Assembly (NCBI GenBank): GCA_012729835.1
Contig: JAAYCK010000157.1
Location: 1 to 63,547 of the forward strand
DNA length: 63,547 nucleotides
Origin: Syntrophomonadaceae bacterium
Lineage (GTDB): Bacteria > Bacillota > Syntrophomonadia > Syntrophomonadales > Syntrophomonadaceae
Reading direction: 5' to 3'
Shown: positions 55,359 through 63,283 of the stretch, piece after piece
Position numbering within the stretch: position 1 is the first letter of the stretch
Layout: the number at the start of each line of letters is the position of its first letter
Program-made: the position numbers and the translations under genes
The notes under the pieces: model-generated
What the model saw: the letters and a program-made list of their open reading frames with translations, nothing else
Database searches by the model: none
What the model was told of the DNA's origin: nothing

Positions 55359-55763
55359 ATGGACATGCCCAAACCCGAAATCAATAATGAATTTGGCACC
55401 ATAAGGATCGCCGATGAGGTAGTAGCAACTGTTGCAGGTTTGGCTGCAGTCGAGGTGGAAGGTGTTTCATCCATGAGCGGTGGTTGGGGTACCGACCTGG
55501 TCGAAAAGCTCGGTAAAAAGAATTTTGGCAAAGGAATCAAGGTAGAAGTCATCAATGATGAGACCAAAATCGATATATATCTGGTAATCGACTTTGGCTA
55601 TCCAATCCCCCAGGTTGCTGCCGATGTGCAGAGAGAAGTCAAACAGGCGGTAGAAACTATGACCGGTCTGAATGTGACCGTGGTCAATGTCCATATCGTT
55701 GGCGTTCAATTGAAAAAAGCCGCTGATGATGCGGAGATCAACGTAAATTTGGAAGAACTATAG
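55359..55763 (+). CDS. Asp23/Gls24 family envelope stress protein
   Basis: A 134-residue Asp23/Gls24 (YqhY-like) protein. GTIRIADEVVATVAGLAAVEVEGV and DLVEKLGKKNFGKGIKVEV are typical, with a long IDIYLVIDFGYPIPQVA and AVETMTGLNVTVVNVHIVGV. In Firmicutes yqhY follows accBC and is linked with fatty-acid synthesis control; this gene has exactly that place. AATGGAGGTG precedes the ATG and a strong terminator follows. Confidence 0.93.
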   Translation: MDMPKPEINNEFGTIRIADEVVATVAGLAAVEVEGVSSMSGGWGTDLVEKLGKKNFGKGIKVEVINDETKIDIYLVIDFGYPIPQVAADVQREVKQAVETMTGLNVTVVNVHIVGVQLKKAADDAEINVNLEEL

Positions 55764-55788
55764 CTTAGAGAAGAATTATGTTAGAAGG

Positions 55789-55830
55789 ACCCCCTGTTTA
55801 GAATAAACGAGACAGGGGGTTTATTTCTAT
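55789..55830 (+). terminator. Rho-independent terminator after the Asp23 gene
   Basis: A perfect 9-bp stem ACCCCCTGT/ACAGGGGGT (55789-55797 and 55812-55820) with a 14-nt loop, followed by TTATTTCTAT. Confidence 0.88.
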
Positions 55831-55883
55831 AGGGTTGTGTACTAATGTAGGAGCCGATGACAACTGTGAATTTCTGCGTTGCG

Positions 55884-55939
55884 TAAATAATTAAATCAAT
55901 CGACGTACCAACAAGTACGCCTTAATCGTGAATTATTTA
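55884..55939. repeat. Imperfect inverted repeat with TAAATAATT ends
   Basis: TAAATAATT (55884-55892) pairs with AATTATTTA (55931-55939), and GTAC words face each other across ACCAACAA in the centre. Flanking CGTTGCG and GCGCC words suggest it belongs to a dispersed non-coding repeat family seen in Firmicute genomes. It lies between the Asp23 and AmaP genes. Confidence 0.6.
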
Positions 55940-56021
55940 GCGCCTTGATCTTCGCTCCTGGCATCGCCATGTGGCTGTTTAAGCTTTTAAATCTTTAACT
56001 TTTGCGGCAGGAGGGGTTGAA

Positions 56022-56564
56022 ATGGATTTTACCAGGAGGTTTCTCTTTTTTATCTATAATCTGATTTTCCTTATTCTGGCCGGAGCAGCCATCTGTGCAG
56101 CATTGGGTTGGAACAAGCCTCAGGCTTATATCAGTCTGGCTCTTTCTACACCCCAGAACCGCGTCAGTGTTGGTCTGGTTGCCGTGGTTATTCTGGTGCT
56201 TGCGATAGTGATGCTGGCCAATGGCCTTAGATTTGAGAGTAAGCCTAAATCTATCGTGGTTCGCACTGCTTTAGCCGGTGATGTCTCTATAACGATTTCC
56301 GCTGTAAAGGTAATAATAATGAAGGCGGTCCGCAAGGTAGAAGGGATCAGGGAAATAGAACCTTCCATCACTAACAGCACGGAAGGGATCAAGGTTTATC
56401 TTCATACGGCAATTAACCCGGAATACAGCGTCCCGGAGATGACCAAGGATATTCAGACCATTGTAAAGCAATACCTGGAGGAAATCGGCGGTTTGGATGT
56501 GGCGGAGATCAAGATCCTGGTGGATGATTTCAATGAAAATGCCACCGGATACAGGGGGGCATAA
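56022..56564 (+). CDS. amaP: Alkaline shock response membrane anchor protein (AmaP)
   Basis: A 180-residue protein that anchors Asp23-type proteins to the membrane. Two N-terminal hydrophobic helices (FLFFIYNLIFLILAGAAICAA and VGLVAVVILVLAIVMLANGL) are followed by a cytoplasmic Asp23-like domain. The start follows CAGGAGGGG. It is directly followed by a DUF2273 protein, its usual companion, and preceded by the Asp23 gene, from which a terminator and repeat separate it. Confidence 0.88.
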   Translation: MDFTRRFLFFIYNLIFLILAGAAICAALGWNKPQAYISLALSTPQNRVSVGLVAVVILVLAIVMLANGLRFESKPKSIVVRTALAGDVSITISAVKVIIMKAVRKVEGIREIEPSITNSTEGIKVYLHTAINPEYSVPEMTKDIQTIVKQYLEEIGGLDVAEIKILVDDFNENATGYRGA

Positions 56565-56566
56565 AA

Positions 56567-56788
56567 ATGCTGGAAAAGATAGTGCTTTATCTGATGGAGC
56601 AACATCGAGGTAAAACGATTGGAATCCTATTAGGTCTCGTAGCCAGTATCTTTTTTATCGCCTATGGCTTCTGGCGCACGCTATTTGTCATCCTTTGCAT
56701 CATGCTGGGGTATTTTATTGGCAAGGAAATTGACCAGAACCAGGGATGGGATCAGTGGGTACAAAAGTTTATACGAAAAAGAGATTAA
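56567..56788 (+). CDS. DUF2273 small membrane protein
   Basis: A 73-residue protein with a hydrophobic hairpin: TIGILLGLVASIFFIAYGF and TLFVILCIMLGYFIGKEID, then a basic end (FIRKRD). DUF2273 proteins occur with amaP and asp23 in Firmicutes and are thought to belong to the envelope stress complex. It starts 2 bp after amaP. Confidence 0.88.
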   Translation: MLEKIVLYLMEQHRGKTIGILLGLVASIFFIAYGFWRTLFVILCIMLGYFIGKEIDQNQGWDQWVQKFIRKRD

Positions 56789-56811
56789 GTGTGACAGGCA
56801 GGTAGGTAGGT

Positions 56812-57213
56812 TTGAGCAGAAGAAAAGCAAGAGAATGTGCCTTTAAAGTACTTTTTCAGGTGGATCAGGTGACTGCTGACGCGCAGGAAGCCTTTAAGTA
56901 CGTTTTGGAAGAATCAGAATTGGCTGAGAAGGATCAGGGCTTCTCCTGGGATCTGGTTGAAGGCACTATAAATCATTTAAAGGATATCGATGAGAAGATC
57001 GCCTCCTATGCCCGGGATTGGACCATAAATCGCATGCCGACGGTTGACCGCAACATTATGCGGCTGGCTGCCTGTGAGATACTGTTCATGCCCGAGGCGC
57101 AGCCGGTGGTAGCTATTGATGAAGCGGTGGAAATCGCCAAAATATACGGTGATGAAAACTCACCGAGCTTTATAAATGCGGTTTTGGACCGCCTGCTGGG
57201 GGAAAACCAATGA
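56812..57213 (+). CDS. nusB: Transcription antitermination factor NusB
   Basis: A 133-residue helical NusB that binds boxA RNA with NusE (S10) during rRNA transcription. SRRKARECAFKVLFQVD, INRMPTVDRNIMRLAACEILF, PVVAIDEAVEIAKIYGDENSPSF-type sequence and FINAVLDRLL are all diagnostic. The start is TTG 56812 behind a weak GGTAGG site. It overlaps the next gene by four bases. Confidence 0.95.
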   Translation: MSRRKARECAFKVLFQVDQVTADAQEAFKYVLEESELAEKDQGFSWDLVEGTINHLKDIDEKIASYARDWTINRMPTVDRNIMRLAACEILFMPEAQPVVAIDEAVEIAKIYGDENSPSFINAVLDRLLGENQ

Positions 57214-58184
57214 ACATTTATCTGGGCCTGGACACGAGTGCTTACACTAGCTCGTTGGCCTTGATTGATGAAGAAGATGGCATTATTCTGGATAAAAGAA
57301 TGGTCCTGGAGGTTAAGCAGGGAGAGCGGGGATTGCGCCAATCAGATGCTCTTTTCCTGCATATAAAGAACCTCCCTTTTTTATTTAAAGATGTTTTGCC
57401 GGCTACGGCCTCTGAGATTAAAGCCCTGGCGGTTAGTAGCGCTCCAAGATGTGCGCCTGGTAGTTACATGCCGGTATTCCTGGCTGGCTTGGCCCAGGCG
57501 GAGGTGCTGGCTTCGTATAACGGCCTGCCATTATACAAGGTCAGTCACCAGGAGGGACATATAATGGCCGGTCTGAGAGAATTCAAGGATTCTCTAATAC
57601 ATAAATCCTTTATGGCCGTTCACTTTTCGGGCGGTACTTCAGAAGTGTTAAAGGTGCAACGCGGACGGGAAAGCTTTTTTGCCCTGGAAACCCTGGCGGA
57701 AGGTTTTGACCTGCATGCGGGTCAGTTGGTTGACCGGATAGGTGTTGCCATGGGTCTGCCCTTTCCTGCCGGACCGGCTATGGAGGAACTAGCCAGTCAG
57801 AGTAAAGGGGTAGCTGACAAAGCCATCCCGGCTATGGTCGACGACCGAGGATTTTCCTTATCGGGACCGGAAGCAGCTGCCCTGCGAATGCTCAAATCCG
57901 GCGTCCCCCATGGAGAAGTAGCCCGGGCAGTATTCCGGGTCATTGCTAATACTCTGGAGAAGGTACTGCTCAAATGTGCAGAGAGGACTGGCATCAGCGA
58001 CGTATTGCTGGTTGGAGGGGTTATGGCCAACAGATTGATCAGCCAGCGTTTGCGACAGAGGCTGGAACACCCGTCAATTGGGTTGAAGCTTTATTTTGCC
58101 GAACCCAAACTAGCCAGTGACAACGCAGTAGGTGTCGCCATGCTGGCAGCCGAAGTGCACCGGGGGAAAGATGGGGGCGAATAG
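57210..58184 (+). CDS. TsaD-like (M22/Kae1 superfamily) protein
   Basis: A 324-residue paralogue of the tRNA threonylcarbamoyl-transferase subunit TsaD. It has an ASKHA N-terminus (GLDTSAYTSSLALID), a metal-type HxxxH in SHQEGHIMAG, VHFSGGTSEVLK, LLVGGVMANRLI and a late SDNAVG aspartate, so metal ligands are retained. It is more diverged than true TsaD (GIETSCDET) and shorter. In Clostridia this paralogue sits between nusB and xseA, as here. Its function is not established. Confidence 0.85.
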   Translation: MNIYLGLDTSAYTSSLALIDEEDGIILDKRMVLEVKQGERGLRQSDALFLHIKNLPFLFKDVLPATASEIKALAVSSAPRCAPGSYMPVFLAGLAQAEVLASYNGLPLYKVSHQEGHIMAGLREFKDSLIHKSFMAVHFSGGTSEVLKVQRGRESFFALETLAEGFDLHAGQLVDRIGVAMGLPFPAGPAMEELASQSKGVADKAIPAMVDDRGFSLSGPEAAALRMLKSGVPHGEVARAVFRVIANTLEKVLLKCAERTGISDVLLVGGVMANRLISQRLRQRLEHPSIGLKLYFAEPKLASDNAVGVAMLAAEVHRGKDGGE

Positions 58185-58185
58185 A

Positions 58186-58476
58186 CGCAGATGAACACAG
58201 ATGCCTTCGGTGAACAGTTTTATTTAACGGAAAATTTTAAATGGAGTTCATTTTGCCAATGCCGGGCAAGTTTATGCTGTTTTCTTTTCTTTTGTATTGT
58301 GAAATAATTATCATTAAGGTTCTTACCATGATAATAGTTGGTACATCTTTTATAAATTCATATTTAAGTTCAAGAATTATTACATTACAAATTTAAAAGC
58401 TGTGTTCATCTGTGTTTCATCTATGTCTATCTGTGTTAAATTATCTTTACTAAATCTGTGCCAATCTATGGCTAAT
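58186..58476. repeat. Repeat unit with CACAGAT inverted ends
   Basis: The 312-bp gap before folD holds no gene. The left end (58189-58204) has CGCAGATGAACACAGATG, the right end (58400-58476) has many inverted words such as GTTCATCTGTGT and TCTATCTGTGTT. The AT-rich centre (58205-58399) differs from those at 13.2 and 37.8 kb. Confidence 0.7.
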
Positions 58477-58496
58477 AAACGTACGGAGGGTTTGTT

Positions 58497-59366
58497 GTGG
58501 GCGAGGCAAAAATATTGTATGGGAAGAAGATAGCAGACGAGGTTTTAAAGGGCGTCAAAGAAAAAGTAGCCGATCTGCACGAGAGAAATATACACCCGCT
58601 TTTGATGACTCTGGAAATTGGAGAAGATGCGGCATCGCGGGTTTATCTTGGCTCACAGCGGCGGACCGCTGAGCGAGTCGGCATACAGTATGAAACAATT
58701 CAATTATCGGATGGTACTTCCCAAAAGCGGCTATTCAGTGTGATGAACAATATCAACCGGGATCCGCTCATCAATGGGTTAATCCTGCATGTGCCACTGC
58801 CCCCGCACCTGGAGACTAAACAGGTGCAGTGGTATATTGATACCCGGAAGGATGTCGAGGGAGTCACCCCTTATAATCTGGGACGATTGTTCTTGGGGGT
58901 TCCCGGCTTGATGCCGTGTACAGCCCAGGCCATAGTAACCATGATCAAATCCACCAAAGTAGATATCCGCGGCAAGGAAGCCGTCGTGATAGGTCAAAGT
59001 GATATAGTAGGCAAGCCTTGTGCGATGATGCTGCTGCAGGAAGAAGCTACAGTGACCATTTGTCACCTGGCTACCGATGAAGCTGGTTATCTTGAAGAAC
59101 ATGTGAGAAGAGCCGAGATCGTGGTAGTAGCTGCCGGCAAGCCTGGTCTGATAAAGGGTGAATGGATTCGCCCCGGCGCTATTGTGATTGATGCAGGTAT
59201 TACTGCGGTGGGTGATCATATCGTGGGGGATGTTGAGTTTGAAGCGGCCAAACAACAGGCCGCTTATATCACACCGGTTCCGGGAGGAGTTGGAGCAGTT
59301 ACGGTAGCTTACCTGATGAAGAATACGGTTGATGCTGTTATGTGGCAGACCAGTGAGGGCGAATAA
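58497..59366 (+). CDS. folD: FolD homologue 1: intact dinucleotide site, altered catalytic residues
   Basis: A 289-residue member of the methylene-THF dehydrogenase/cyclohydrolase family, whose numbering runs parallel to E. coli FolD. Y50 is kept (SRVYLGSQ), but catalytic K54 is Q54, Q98 is H98 (ILHVPLP) and D121 is E121 (KDVEGV). The Rossmann signature GQSDIVGKP, VTICHLATD and ITPVPGGVG are intact. It may thus keep NAD(P)-dependent dehydrogenase chemistry but lack cyclohydrolase activity. The start is GTG 58497 behind GGAGGG. A second homologue with the reverse pattern begins 5 bp downstream. Confidence 0.9.
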   Translation: MGEAKILYGKKIADEVLKGVKEKVADLHERNIHPLLMTLEIGEDAASRVYLGSQRRTAERVGIQYETIQLSDGTSQKRLFSVMNNINRDPLINGLILHVPLPPHLETKQVQWYIDTRKDVEGVTPYNLGRLFLGVPGLMPCTAQAIVTMIKSTKVDIRGKEAVVIGQSDIVGKPCAMMLLQEEATVTICHLATDEAGYLEEHVRRAEIVVVAAGKPGLIKGEWIRPGAIVIDAGITAVGDHIVGDVEFEAAKQQAAYITPVPGGVGAVTVAYLMKNTVDAVMWQTSEGE

Positions 59367-59371
59367 TCACG

Positions 59372-60199
59372 ATGGAAATCATCAATGGAAATGAACTGGC
59401 CAAAAAAATCAAATCGAGTCTGCGGGAGGACCATACCAATGGCCTGCGGCCGGTACTGGCTATCGTTCTAGTGGCTGGTGATGAGGAGAGTCGGGTATAT
59501 GTCGGCCTGAAAGAAAAGGCGGTCCATGATATTGGAGGGGTATGCCGGCAGATAATAACACCGGGCGATATCACCAAGGATAAACTAATTATGCTCATTA
59601 ATGAACTAAATAATGATGATACGGTACACGGGATATTGCTTCAGCTGCCCTTGCCGGAAGGACTGCAGTCTTCGGTCGAGGAAATCTTATCGGCTATTGA
59701 CCCGCAAAAGGATGTTGACGGGTTCACCCCAGCCAATCGGGGCCTCCTGTCGACCGATAGTCAGTTTTTTACCAGCTGTGCTGCTCTGGGGGTTCACCTG
59801 GTGATAAGTCAGATCCTGGCTGACCTAAAGGGGAAAGAAATAATTCTGGTCGGAGATTCCTTCGATGTGATAACTCCGCTGGCCATAATGCTGATGCAAG
59901 CGGGCAGTCGGGTTCGCCTGGAATCAGATTATACCCCAGCTATGTTGAAAAATGCTGATGCCATGGTCATTGAGAAGGGCAGGCCGGAGATAGTAAAGGG
60001 AGAACATCTGGAGCATAGCTTGCTGCTGATAGACGCCGGATTTTACTGGGAAAATGGGCGCACGGTGGGCAATGTTGACCGCGATTCGGTAAAAGAATGT
60101 GCTGGCTGGTTGTTGCCGGTACCAGGGGGGCTTGGCCCCATTCTTATCGCCATGTTGATGAAAAATCTTTGCCAGGCTGCGCGACAGAGGAATAGGTAA
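59372..60199 (+). CDS. FolD homologue 2: intact catalytic residues, degenerate dinucleotide site
   Basis: A 275-residue FolD family protein. The catalytic trio is intact: Y43 and K47 in SRVYVGLK, Q91 in ILLQLPLP, D116 in KDVDGF. The cofactor domain is eroded: GxSxxVGxP reads GDSFDVITP (residues 161-169, glycine 167 lost), the histidine/threonine motif reads RLESDYTP, and the PCTP turn reads TSCA. It could bind folate and perform cyclohydrolase chemistry without NAD(P). It lies 5 bp after homologue 1 and shares a base with the xseA start. Confidence 0.88.
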   Translation: MEIINGNELAKKIKSSLREDHTNGLRPVLAIVLVAGDEESRVYVGLKEKAVHDIGGVCRQIITPGDITKDKLIMLINELNNDDTVHGILLQLPLPEGLQSSVEEILSAIDPQKDVDGFTPANRGLLSTDSQFFTSCAALGVHLVISQILADLKGKEIILVGDSFDVITPLAIMLMQAGSRVRLESDYTPAMLKNADAMVIEKGRPEIVKGEHLEHSLLLIDAGFYWENGRTVGNVDRDSVKECAGWLLPVPGGLGPILIAMLMKNLCQAARQRNR

Positions 60200-61413
60200 T
60201 GCAGGAATTTATTACGGTCAGCGAGTTGAATAATTATATCGGGGGGTTGCTGGAAGGTGACCTTTTTTTGAGTAATTTCTGGCTGAAGGGAGAGCTATCT
60301 GGCTTCAAACTCTATCAGCAATCCGGGCATATGTATTTTAATTTAAAGGACACAGATAGCTTGATAAGCTGTGTGATGTTCAAGAGCCGGGCCCGTGGGC
60401 TTGCCTTTAAACCGGAAGATGGCATGGAGGTTTTGCTCAGAGGAACGGTTTCGGTCTTCGCCCGCCAGGGCAAATACCAGGTGTACGCGGAGGAAATGCT
60501 GCCCTTTGGAGCAGGCGGACTTTACCTGCAGTTGGAAAAAACGAAGGCTAAGCTGCAAGCCCTGGGCTATTTTGATCCTGAACACAAACAGCCCCTGCCC
60601 CGGATGGTCAACCGCTTAGGGATTGTCACTTCCCAGGACGGGGCGGCATTACGTGACATCCTCAAGGTTGTGCGGCAGCGCCACGCCTTGATCGACGTAG
60701 TCCTGGTGCACAGCTCGGTTCAGGGGCTGGAAGCTCCGCAGGAATTGGCCCGGGGGATAGAGTTGCTCAACCAGCAAGATAGTGTGGATCTTATTATTGT
60801 CGGACGCGGCGGCGGTTCCCTGGAAGATCTGATGGCCTTCAACAGTGAAGAAGTGGTCAGGGCAATATATCAATCGCATATACCGATAATTTCTGCGGTG
60901 GGACATGAGGTGGATTATACCCTGGCTGATCTGGCCGCTGATATAAGGGCGGCTACCCCTACCCACGCTGCTCAGATAGCCGTACCAGACGTAGAGGGAA
61001 TCCTTAATGCTTTGGCGATCTATCAGCAAAGGATGCAGCGTGCCATAGAAAAGAAACTGGGGTACAACAGTGAGAGATTGGATCGGATCATGATGCGCAA
61101 GATCTGGAGCCAGCCCGGTATAATGATAGAATCACGTCAAAAACAGGTAGAAGTACTGGAAAAGGGATTACGGCTGGCGATGTCCAGTGGAATGCAAGTT
61201 CGGGGACAGAGGTTGGCCCTGGCAGTCACTGCCCTGGATAAACTCAGCCCGCTCAAGGTTCTGAGCCGCGGTTACGCCATAGCCAGCAAAGACGGAACCG
61301 TTATTCATAGTTCGGAACAGGTAGAGCCCGGCGATCAGATAGATGTAACCCTCTATGAGGGACGGCTAAAGGTGCGAGTGGAGAGTAAGGAGGGTAACCC
61401 ATGGAAGGCATGA
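60199..61413 (+). CDS. xseA: Exodeoxyribonuclease VII large subunit
   Basis: A 404-residue single-strand exonuclease subunit. An N-terminal OB fold (ITVSELNNYIGGLLEGD, FWLKGELSGFKLYQQSGHMY) is followed by the catalytic region with VGRGGGSLEDLMAFNSEEV and SAVGHEVDYTLADLAADIRA, then a long coiled coil and LSRGYAI. ATG overlaps the previous stop, and its end overlaps xseB by 13 bases. This adjacency of folD, xseA and xseB is standard in Firmicutes. Confidence 0.95.
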   Translation: MQEFITVSELNNYIGGLLEGDLFLSNFWLKGELSGFKLYQQSGHMYFNLKDTDSLISCVMFKSRARGLAFKPEDGMEVLLRGTVSVFARQGKYQVYAEEMLPFGAGGLYLQLEKTKAKLQALGYFDPEHKQPLPRMVNRLGIVTSQDGAALRDILKVVRQRHALIDVVLVHSSVQGLEAPQELARGIELLNQQDSVDLIIVGRGGGSLEDLMAFNSEEVVRAIYQSHIPIISAVGHEVDYTLADLAADIRAATPTHAAQIAVPDVEGILNALAIYQQRMQRAIEKKLGYNSERLDRIMMRKIWSQPGIMIESRQKQVEVLEKGLRLAMSSGMQVRGQRLALAVTALDKLSPLKVLSRGYAIASKDGTVIHSSEQVEPGDQIDVTLYEGRLKVRVESKEGNPWKA

Positions 61414-61634
61414 GTTTTGAAGAAGCCCTGCGTCAGCTGGAGGATATTCTGGCTATGCTCGAATCGGGAGAGTTGGAACTGGAGCAATCCCTGCGCCTGT
61501 TCCAAAGCGGTATGGAACTGTCGGTATACTGCCAGCAGATGTTAAAGCAGGCTGAAGGCAGGATTCAGCAGCTCACACAGAAGCCAGATGGAGAAATACT
61601 TTTACTGGAGATAGATGTTAAAGAGTCAGAATAA
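61401..61634 (+). CDS. xseB: Exodeoxyribonuclease VII small subunit
   Basis: A 77-residue helical partner of XseA. SFEEALRQLEDILAMLESGELELEQSL-type helices and LFQSGMELSVYCQQMLKQAE are typical. ATG 61401 follows AGGAGGG inside the xseA end. Its stop lies 7 bp from the stop of the convergent efflux gene. Confidence 0.94.
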   Translation: MEGMSFEEALRQLEDILAMLESGELELEQSLRLFQSGMELSVYCQQMLKQAEGRIQQLTQKPDGEILLLEIDVKESE

Positions 61635-61641
61635 CCAGGGG

Positions 61642-63270
61642 CTAGGCTTCTTTAGTTGCAGCCGCCACAGTTGGCCTTGGCATCTTGGCTTCGACGCTTT
61701 TGGGCGGCATATCCAGCCGGGGATTGCGCAGCAGCAGACTGACCACAGCAGATACCAGGCAAATGGCGCTGGCAACAAGGAAGCAATCACCGATGGCCTG
61801 GATGGAGGACAGGGTTGTTACTCTCTTGACGATAGCACTGGCCATGTATGCACCGGTGTTGGTAGCATCCCAGTTCTGGCTTATGGCAATCTGCTGCAGG
61901 GCTGCCTGCAGAGAAAGGCCATCAGTAGAGGAAAGATTGACCGAGTTCATTAGATTATCATAGTGAAAGATCTGCCGGTTCTGCATGACCAGAGTGAACA
62001 TGGCGATACCCAGGGAAGCAGCCACCTGCAGGATGACGTTACGCAGTGCTGAAGCCCGGCTGACCAGATGCAGAGGGATAGTTATCATACCTAAAGTAGT
62101 AACGGTCATCATTGACAGCCCCATCCCCATACCTCGCAGTACCAGCCAGAAGATCATCACTGAATAGGGAGTCAAATCACTAAAGGTACACATCGCATAA
62201 GTGGTCAGAGTAACGATGGCAAGACCCACAGGAACAATGACCCTTCCCCCATATTTGTCATAGATGCGACCGCTTATAGGCATCATAAGCGCCGTTGCTA
62301 GGGCAGCCGGCAAGAGGATGAGACCGGTTTTCATAGCCGTCTGTCCCAATACGCTCTGCAGCAGTAGGGGCAGCAGGAACATGGCACCGAACATACCGAT
62401 ATTGAGGGCAATTCCGACGAAGGTCGAGATGGTATATAGATAGTTTTTGAAGAGCCTCAATTCCAGCAATGGTTCAGGGTGGGTCAGCTCATTATATATG
62501 AAGAAAGAGAGAGCTATTAAGGCCAGCGAGAACAGAGACACTATATAGGGAGAGCCCCAACCGTACTTATTGCCCTGGCTGATGGCCAGCAGCAGGCAGA
62601 ACAGGCCGATGGTCGACGAAATGACACCCCATATATCAAAATTCTTACCCTTGATCAGCGGTGTTTCCTGCATCAGGCGTCTGGCCAGCCACAGATTGAA
62701 GATACCTACTGGCACCATGATATAGAAAATCAGCCGCCAATTGACGTATTCCACCAGATAGCCACCCAGAGTAGGGCCGATGGCCGGAGCCGCCATAGCC
62801 GCTATGCCCCAGACTCCCATAACCACACCCATGCGTTGCCGGGGCACTACCCGCATGGCATAAGCCATACCCAGCGGCTGCATGATGCCGCCGCCCACCG
62901 CCTGAATTATCCGGGCAGCAATCAGGCTGTTGAGATTCCAGGCCAGGCCGCAGAGAGCGGACCCCGCGGTAAATAAGGCCAAGGCCAGGAAATAGGTGCG
63001 TTTATAGCCGAAACGGTCAGAAAGGTACCCGGCTACCGGCATCACACAACCCAGGGCCATGGTATAACAGGTCAAGACCCACTGTATATTGTCAGCAGTG
63101 GTATTGAACAAGACCATGATCCTGGGCAGGGCCACATTGACGATGCTGCCGTTGAGCACCGCCATGAAAGTGCCAATTATGATGACTACGATCAAAGACC
63201 AGGGTATATGATCGCCCTTGGGGCTTGCCATAAGATTTGCCGGATTATTTTCTGTCATAAAGCCAACCAT
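61642..63270 (-). CDS. DHA2 family MFS efflux transporter (EmrB/QacA type)
   Basis: A 542-residue major facilitator protein with 14 predicted membrane helices, exporting drugs or other small molecules with proton exchange. GSIVNVALPRIM in helix 1, GYLSDRFGYKRTYF (motif A), and GPTLGGYLVEYVNWRLIFYI (motif C) are DHA2 hallmarks. The C-terminus is basic and hydrophilic. It is transcribed leftward, convergent with xseB. No EmrA-like partner or TetR/MarR regulator is in view; it could lie beyond the repeat at the window edge. Confidence 0.92.
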   Translation of the reverse strand: MVGFMTENNPANLMASPKGDHIPWSLIVVIIIGTFMAVLNGSIVNVALPRIMVLFNTTADNIQWVLTCYTMALGCVMPVAGYLSDRFGYKRTYFLALALFTAGSALCGLAWNLNSLIAARIIQAVGGGIMQPLGMAYAMRVVPRQRMGVVMGVWGIAAMAAPAIGPTLGGYLVEYVNWRLIFYIMVPVGIFNLWLARRLMQETPLIKGKNFDIWGVISSTIGLFCLLLAISQGNKYGWGSPYIVSLFSLALIALSFFIYNELTHPEPLLELRLFKNYLYTISTFVGIALNIGMFGAMFLLPLLLQSVLGQTAMKTGLILLPAALATALMMPISGRIYDKYGGRVIVPVGLAIVTLTTYAMCTFSDLTPYSVMIFWLVLRGMGMGLSMMTVTTLGMITIPLHLVSRASALRNVILQVAASLGIAMFTLVMQNRQIFHYDNLMNSVNLSSTDGLSLQAALQQIAISQNWDATNTGAYMASAIVKRVTTLSSIQAIGDCFLVASAICLVSAVVSLLLRNPRLDMPPKSVEAKMPRPTVAAATKEA

Positions 63271-63283
63271 TCCTTAACAAATC

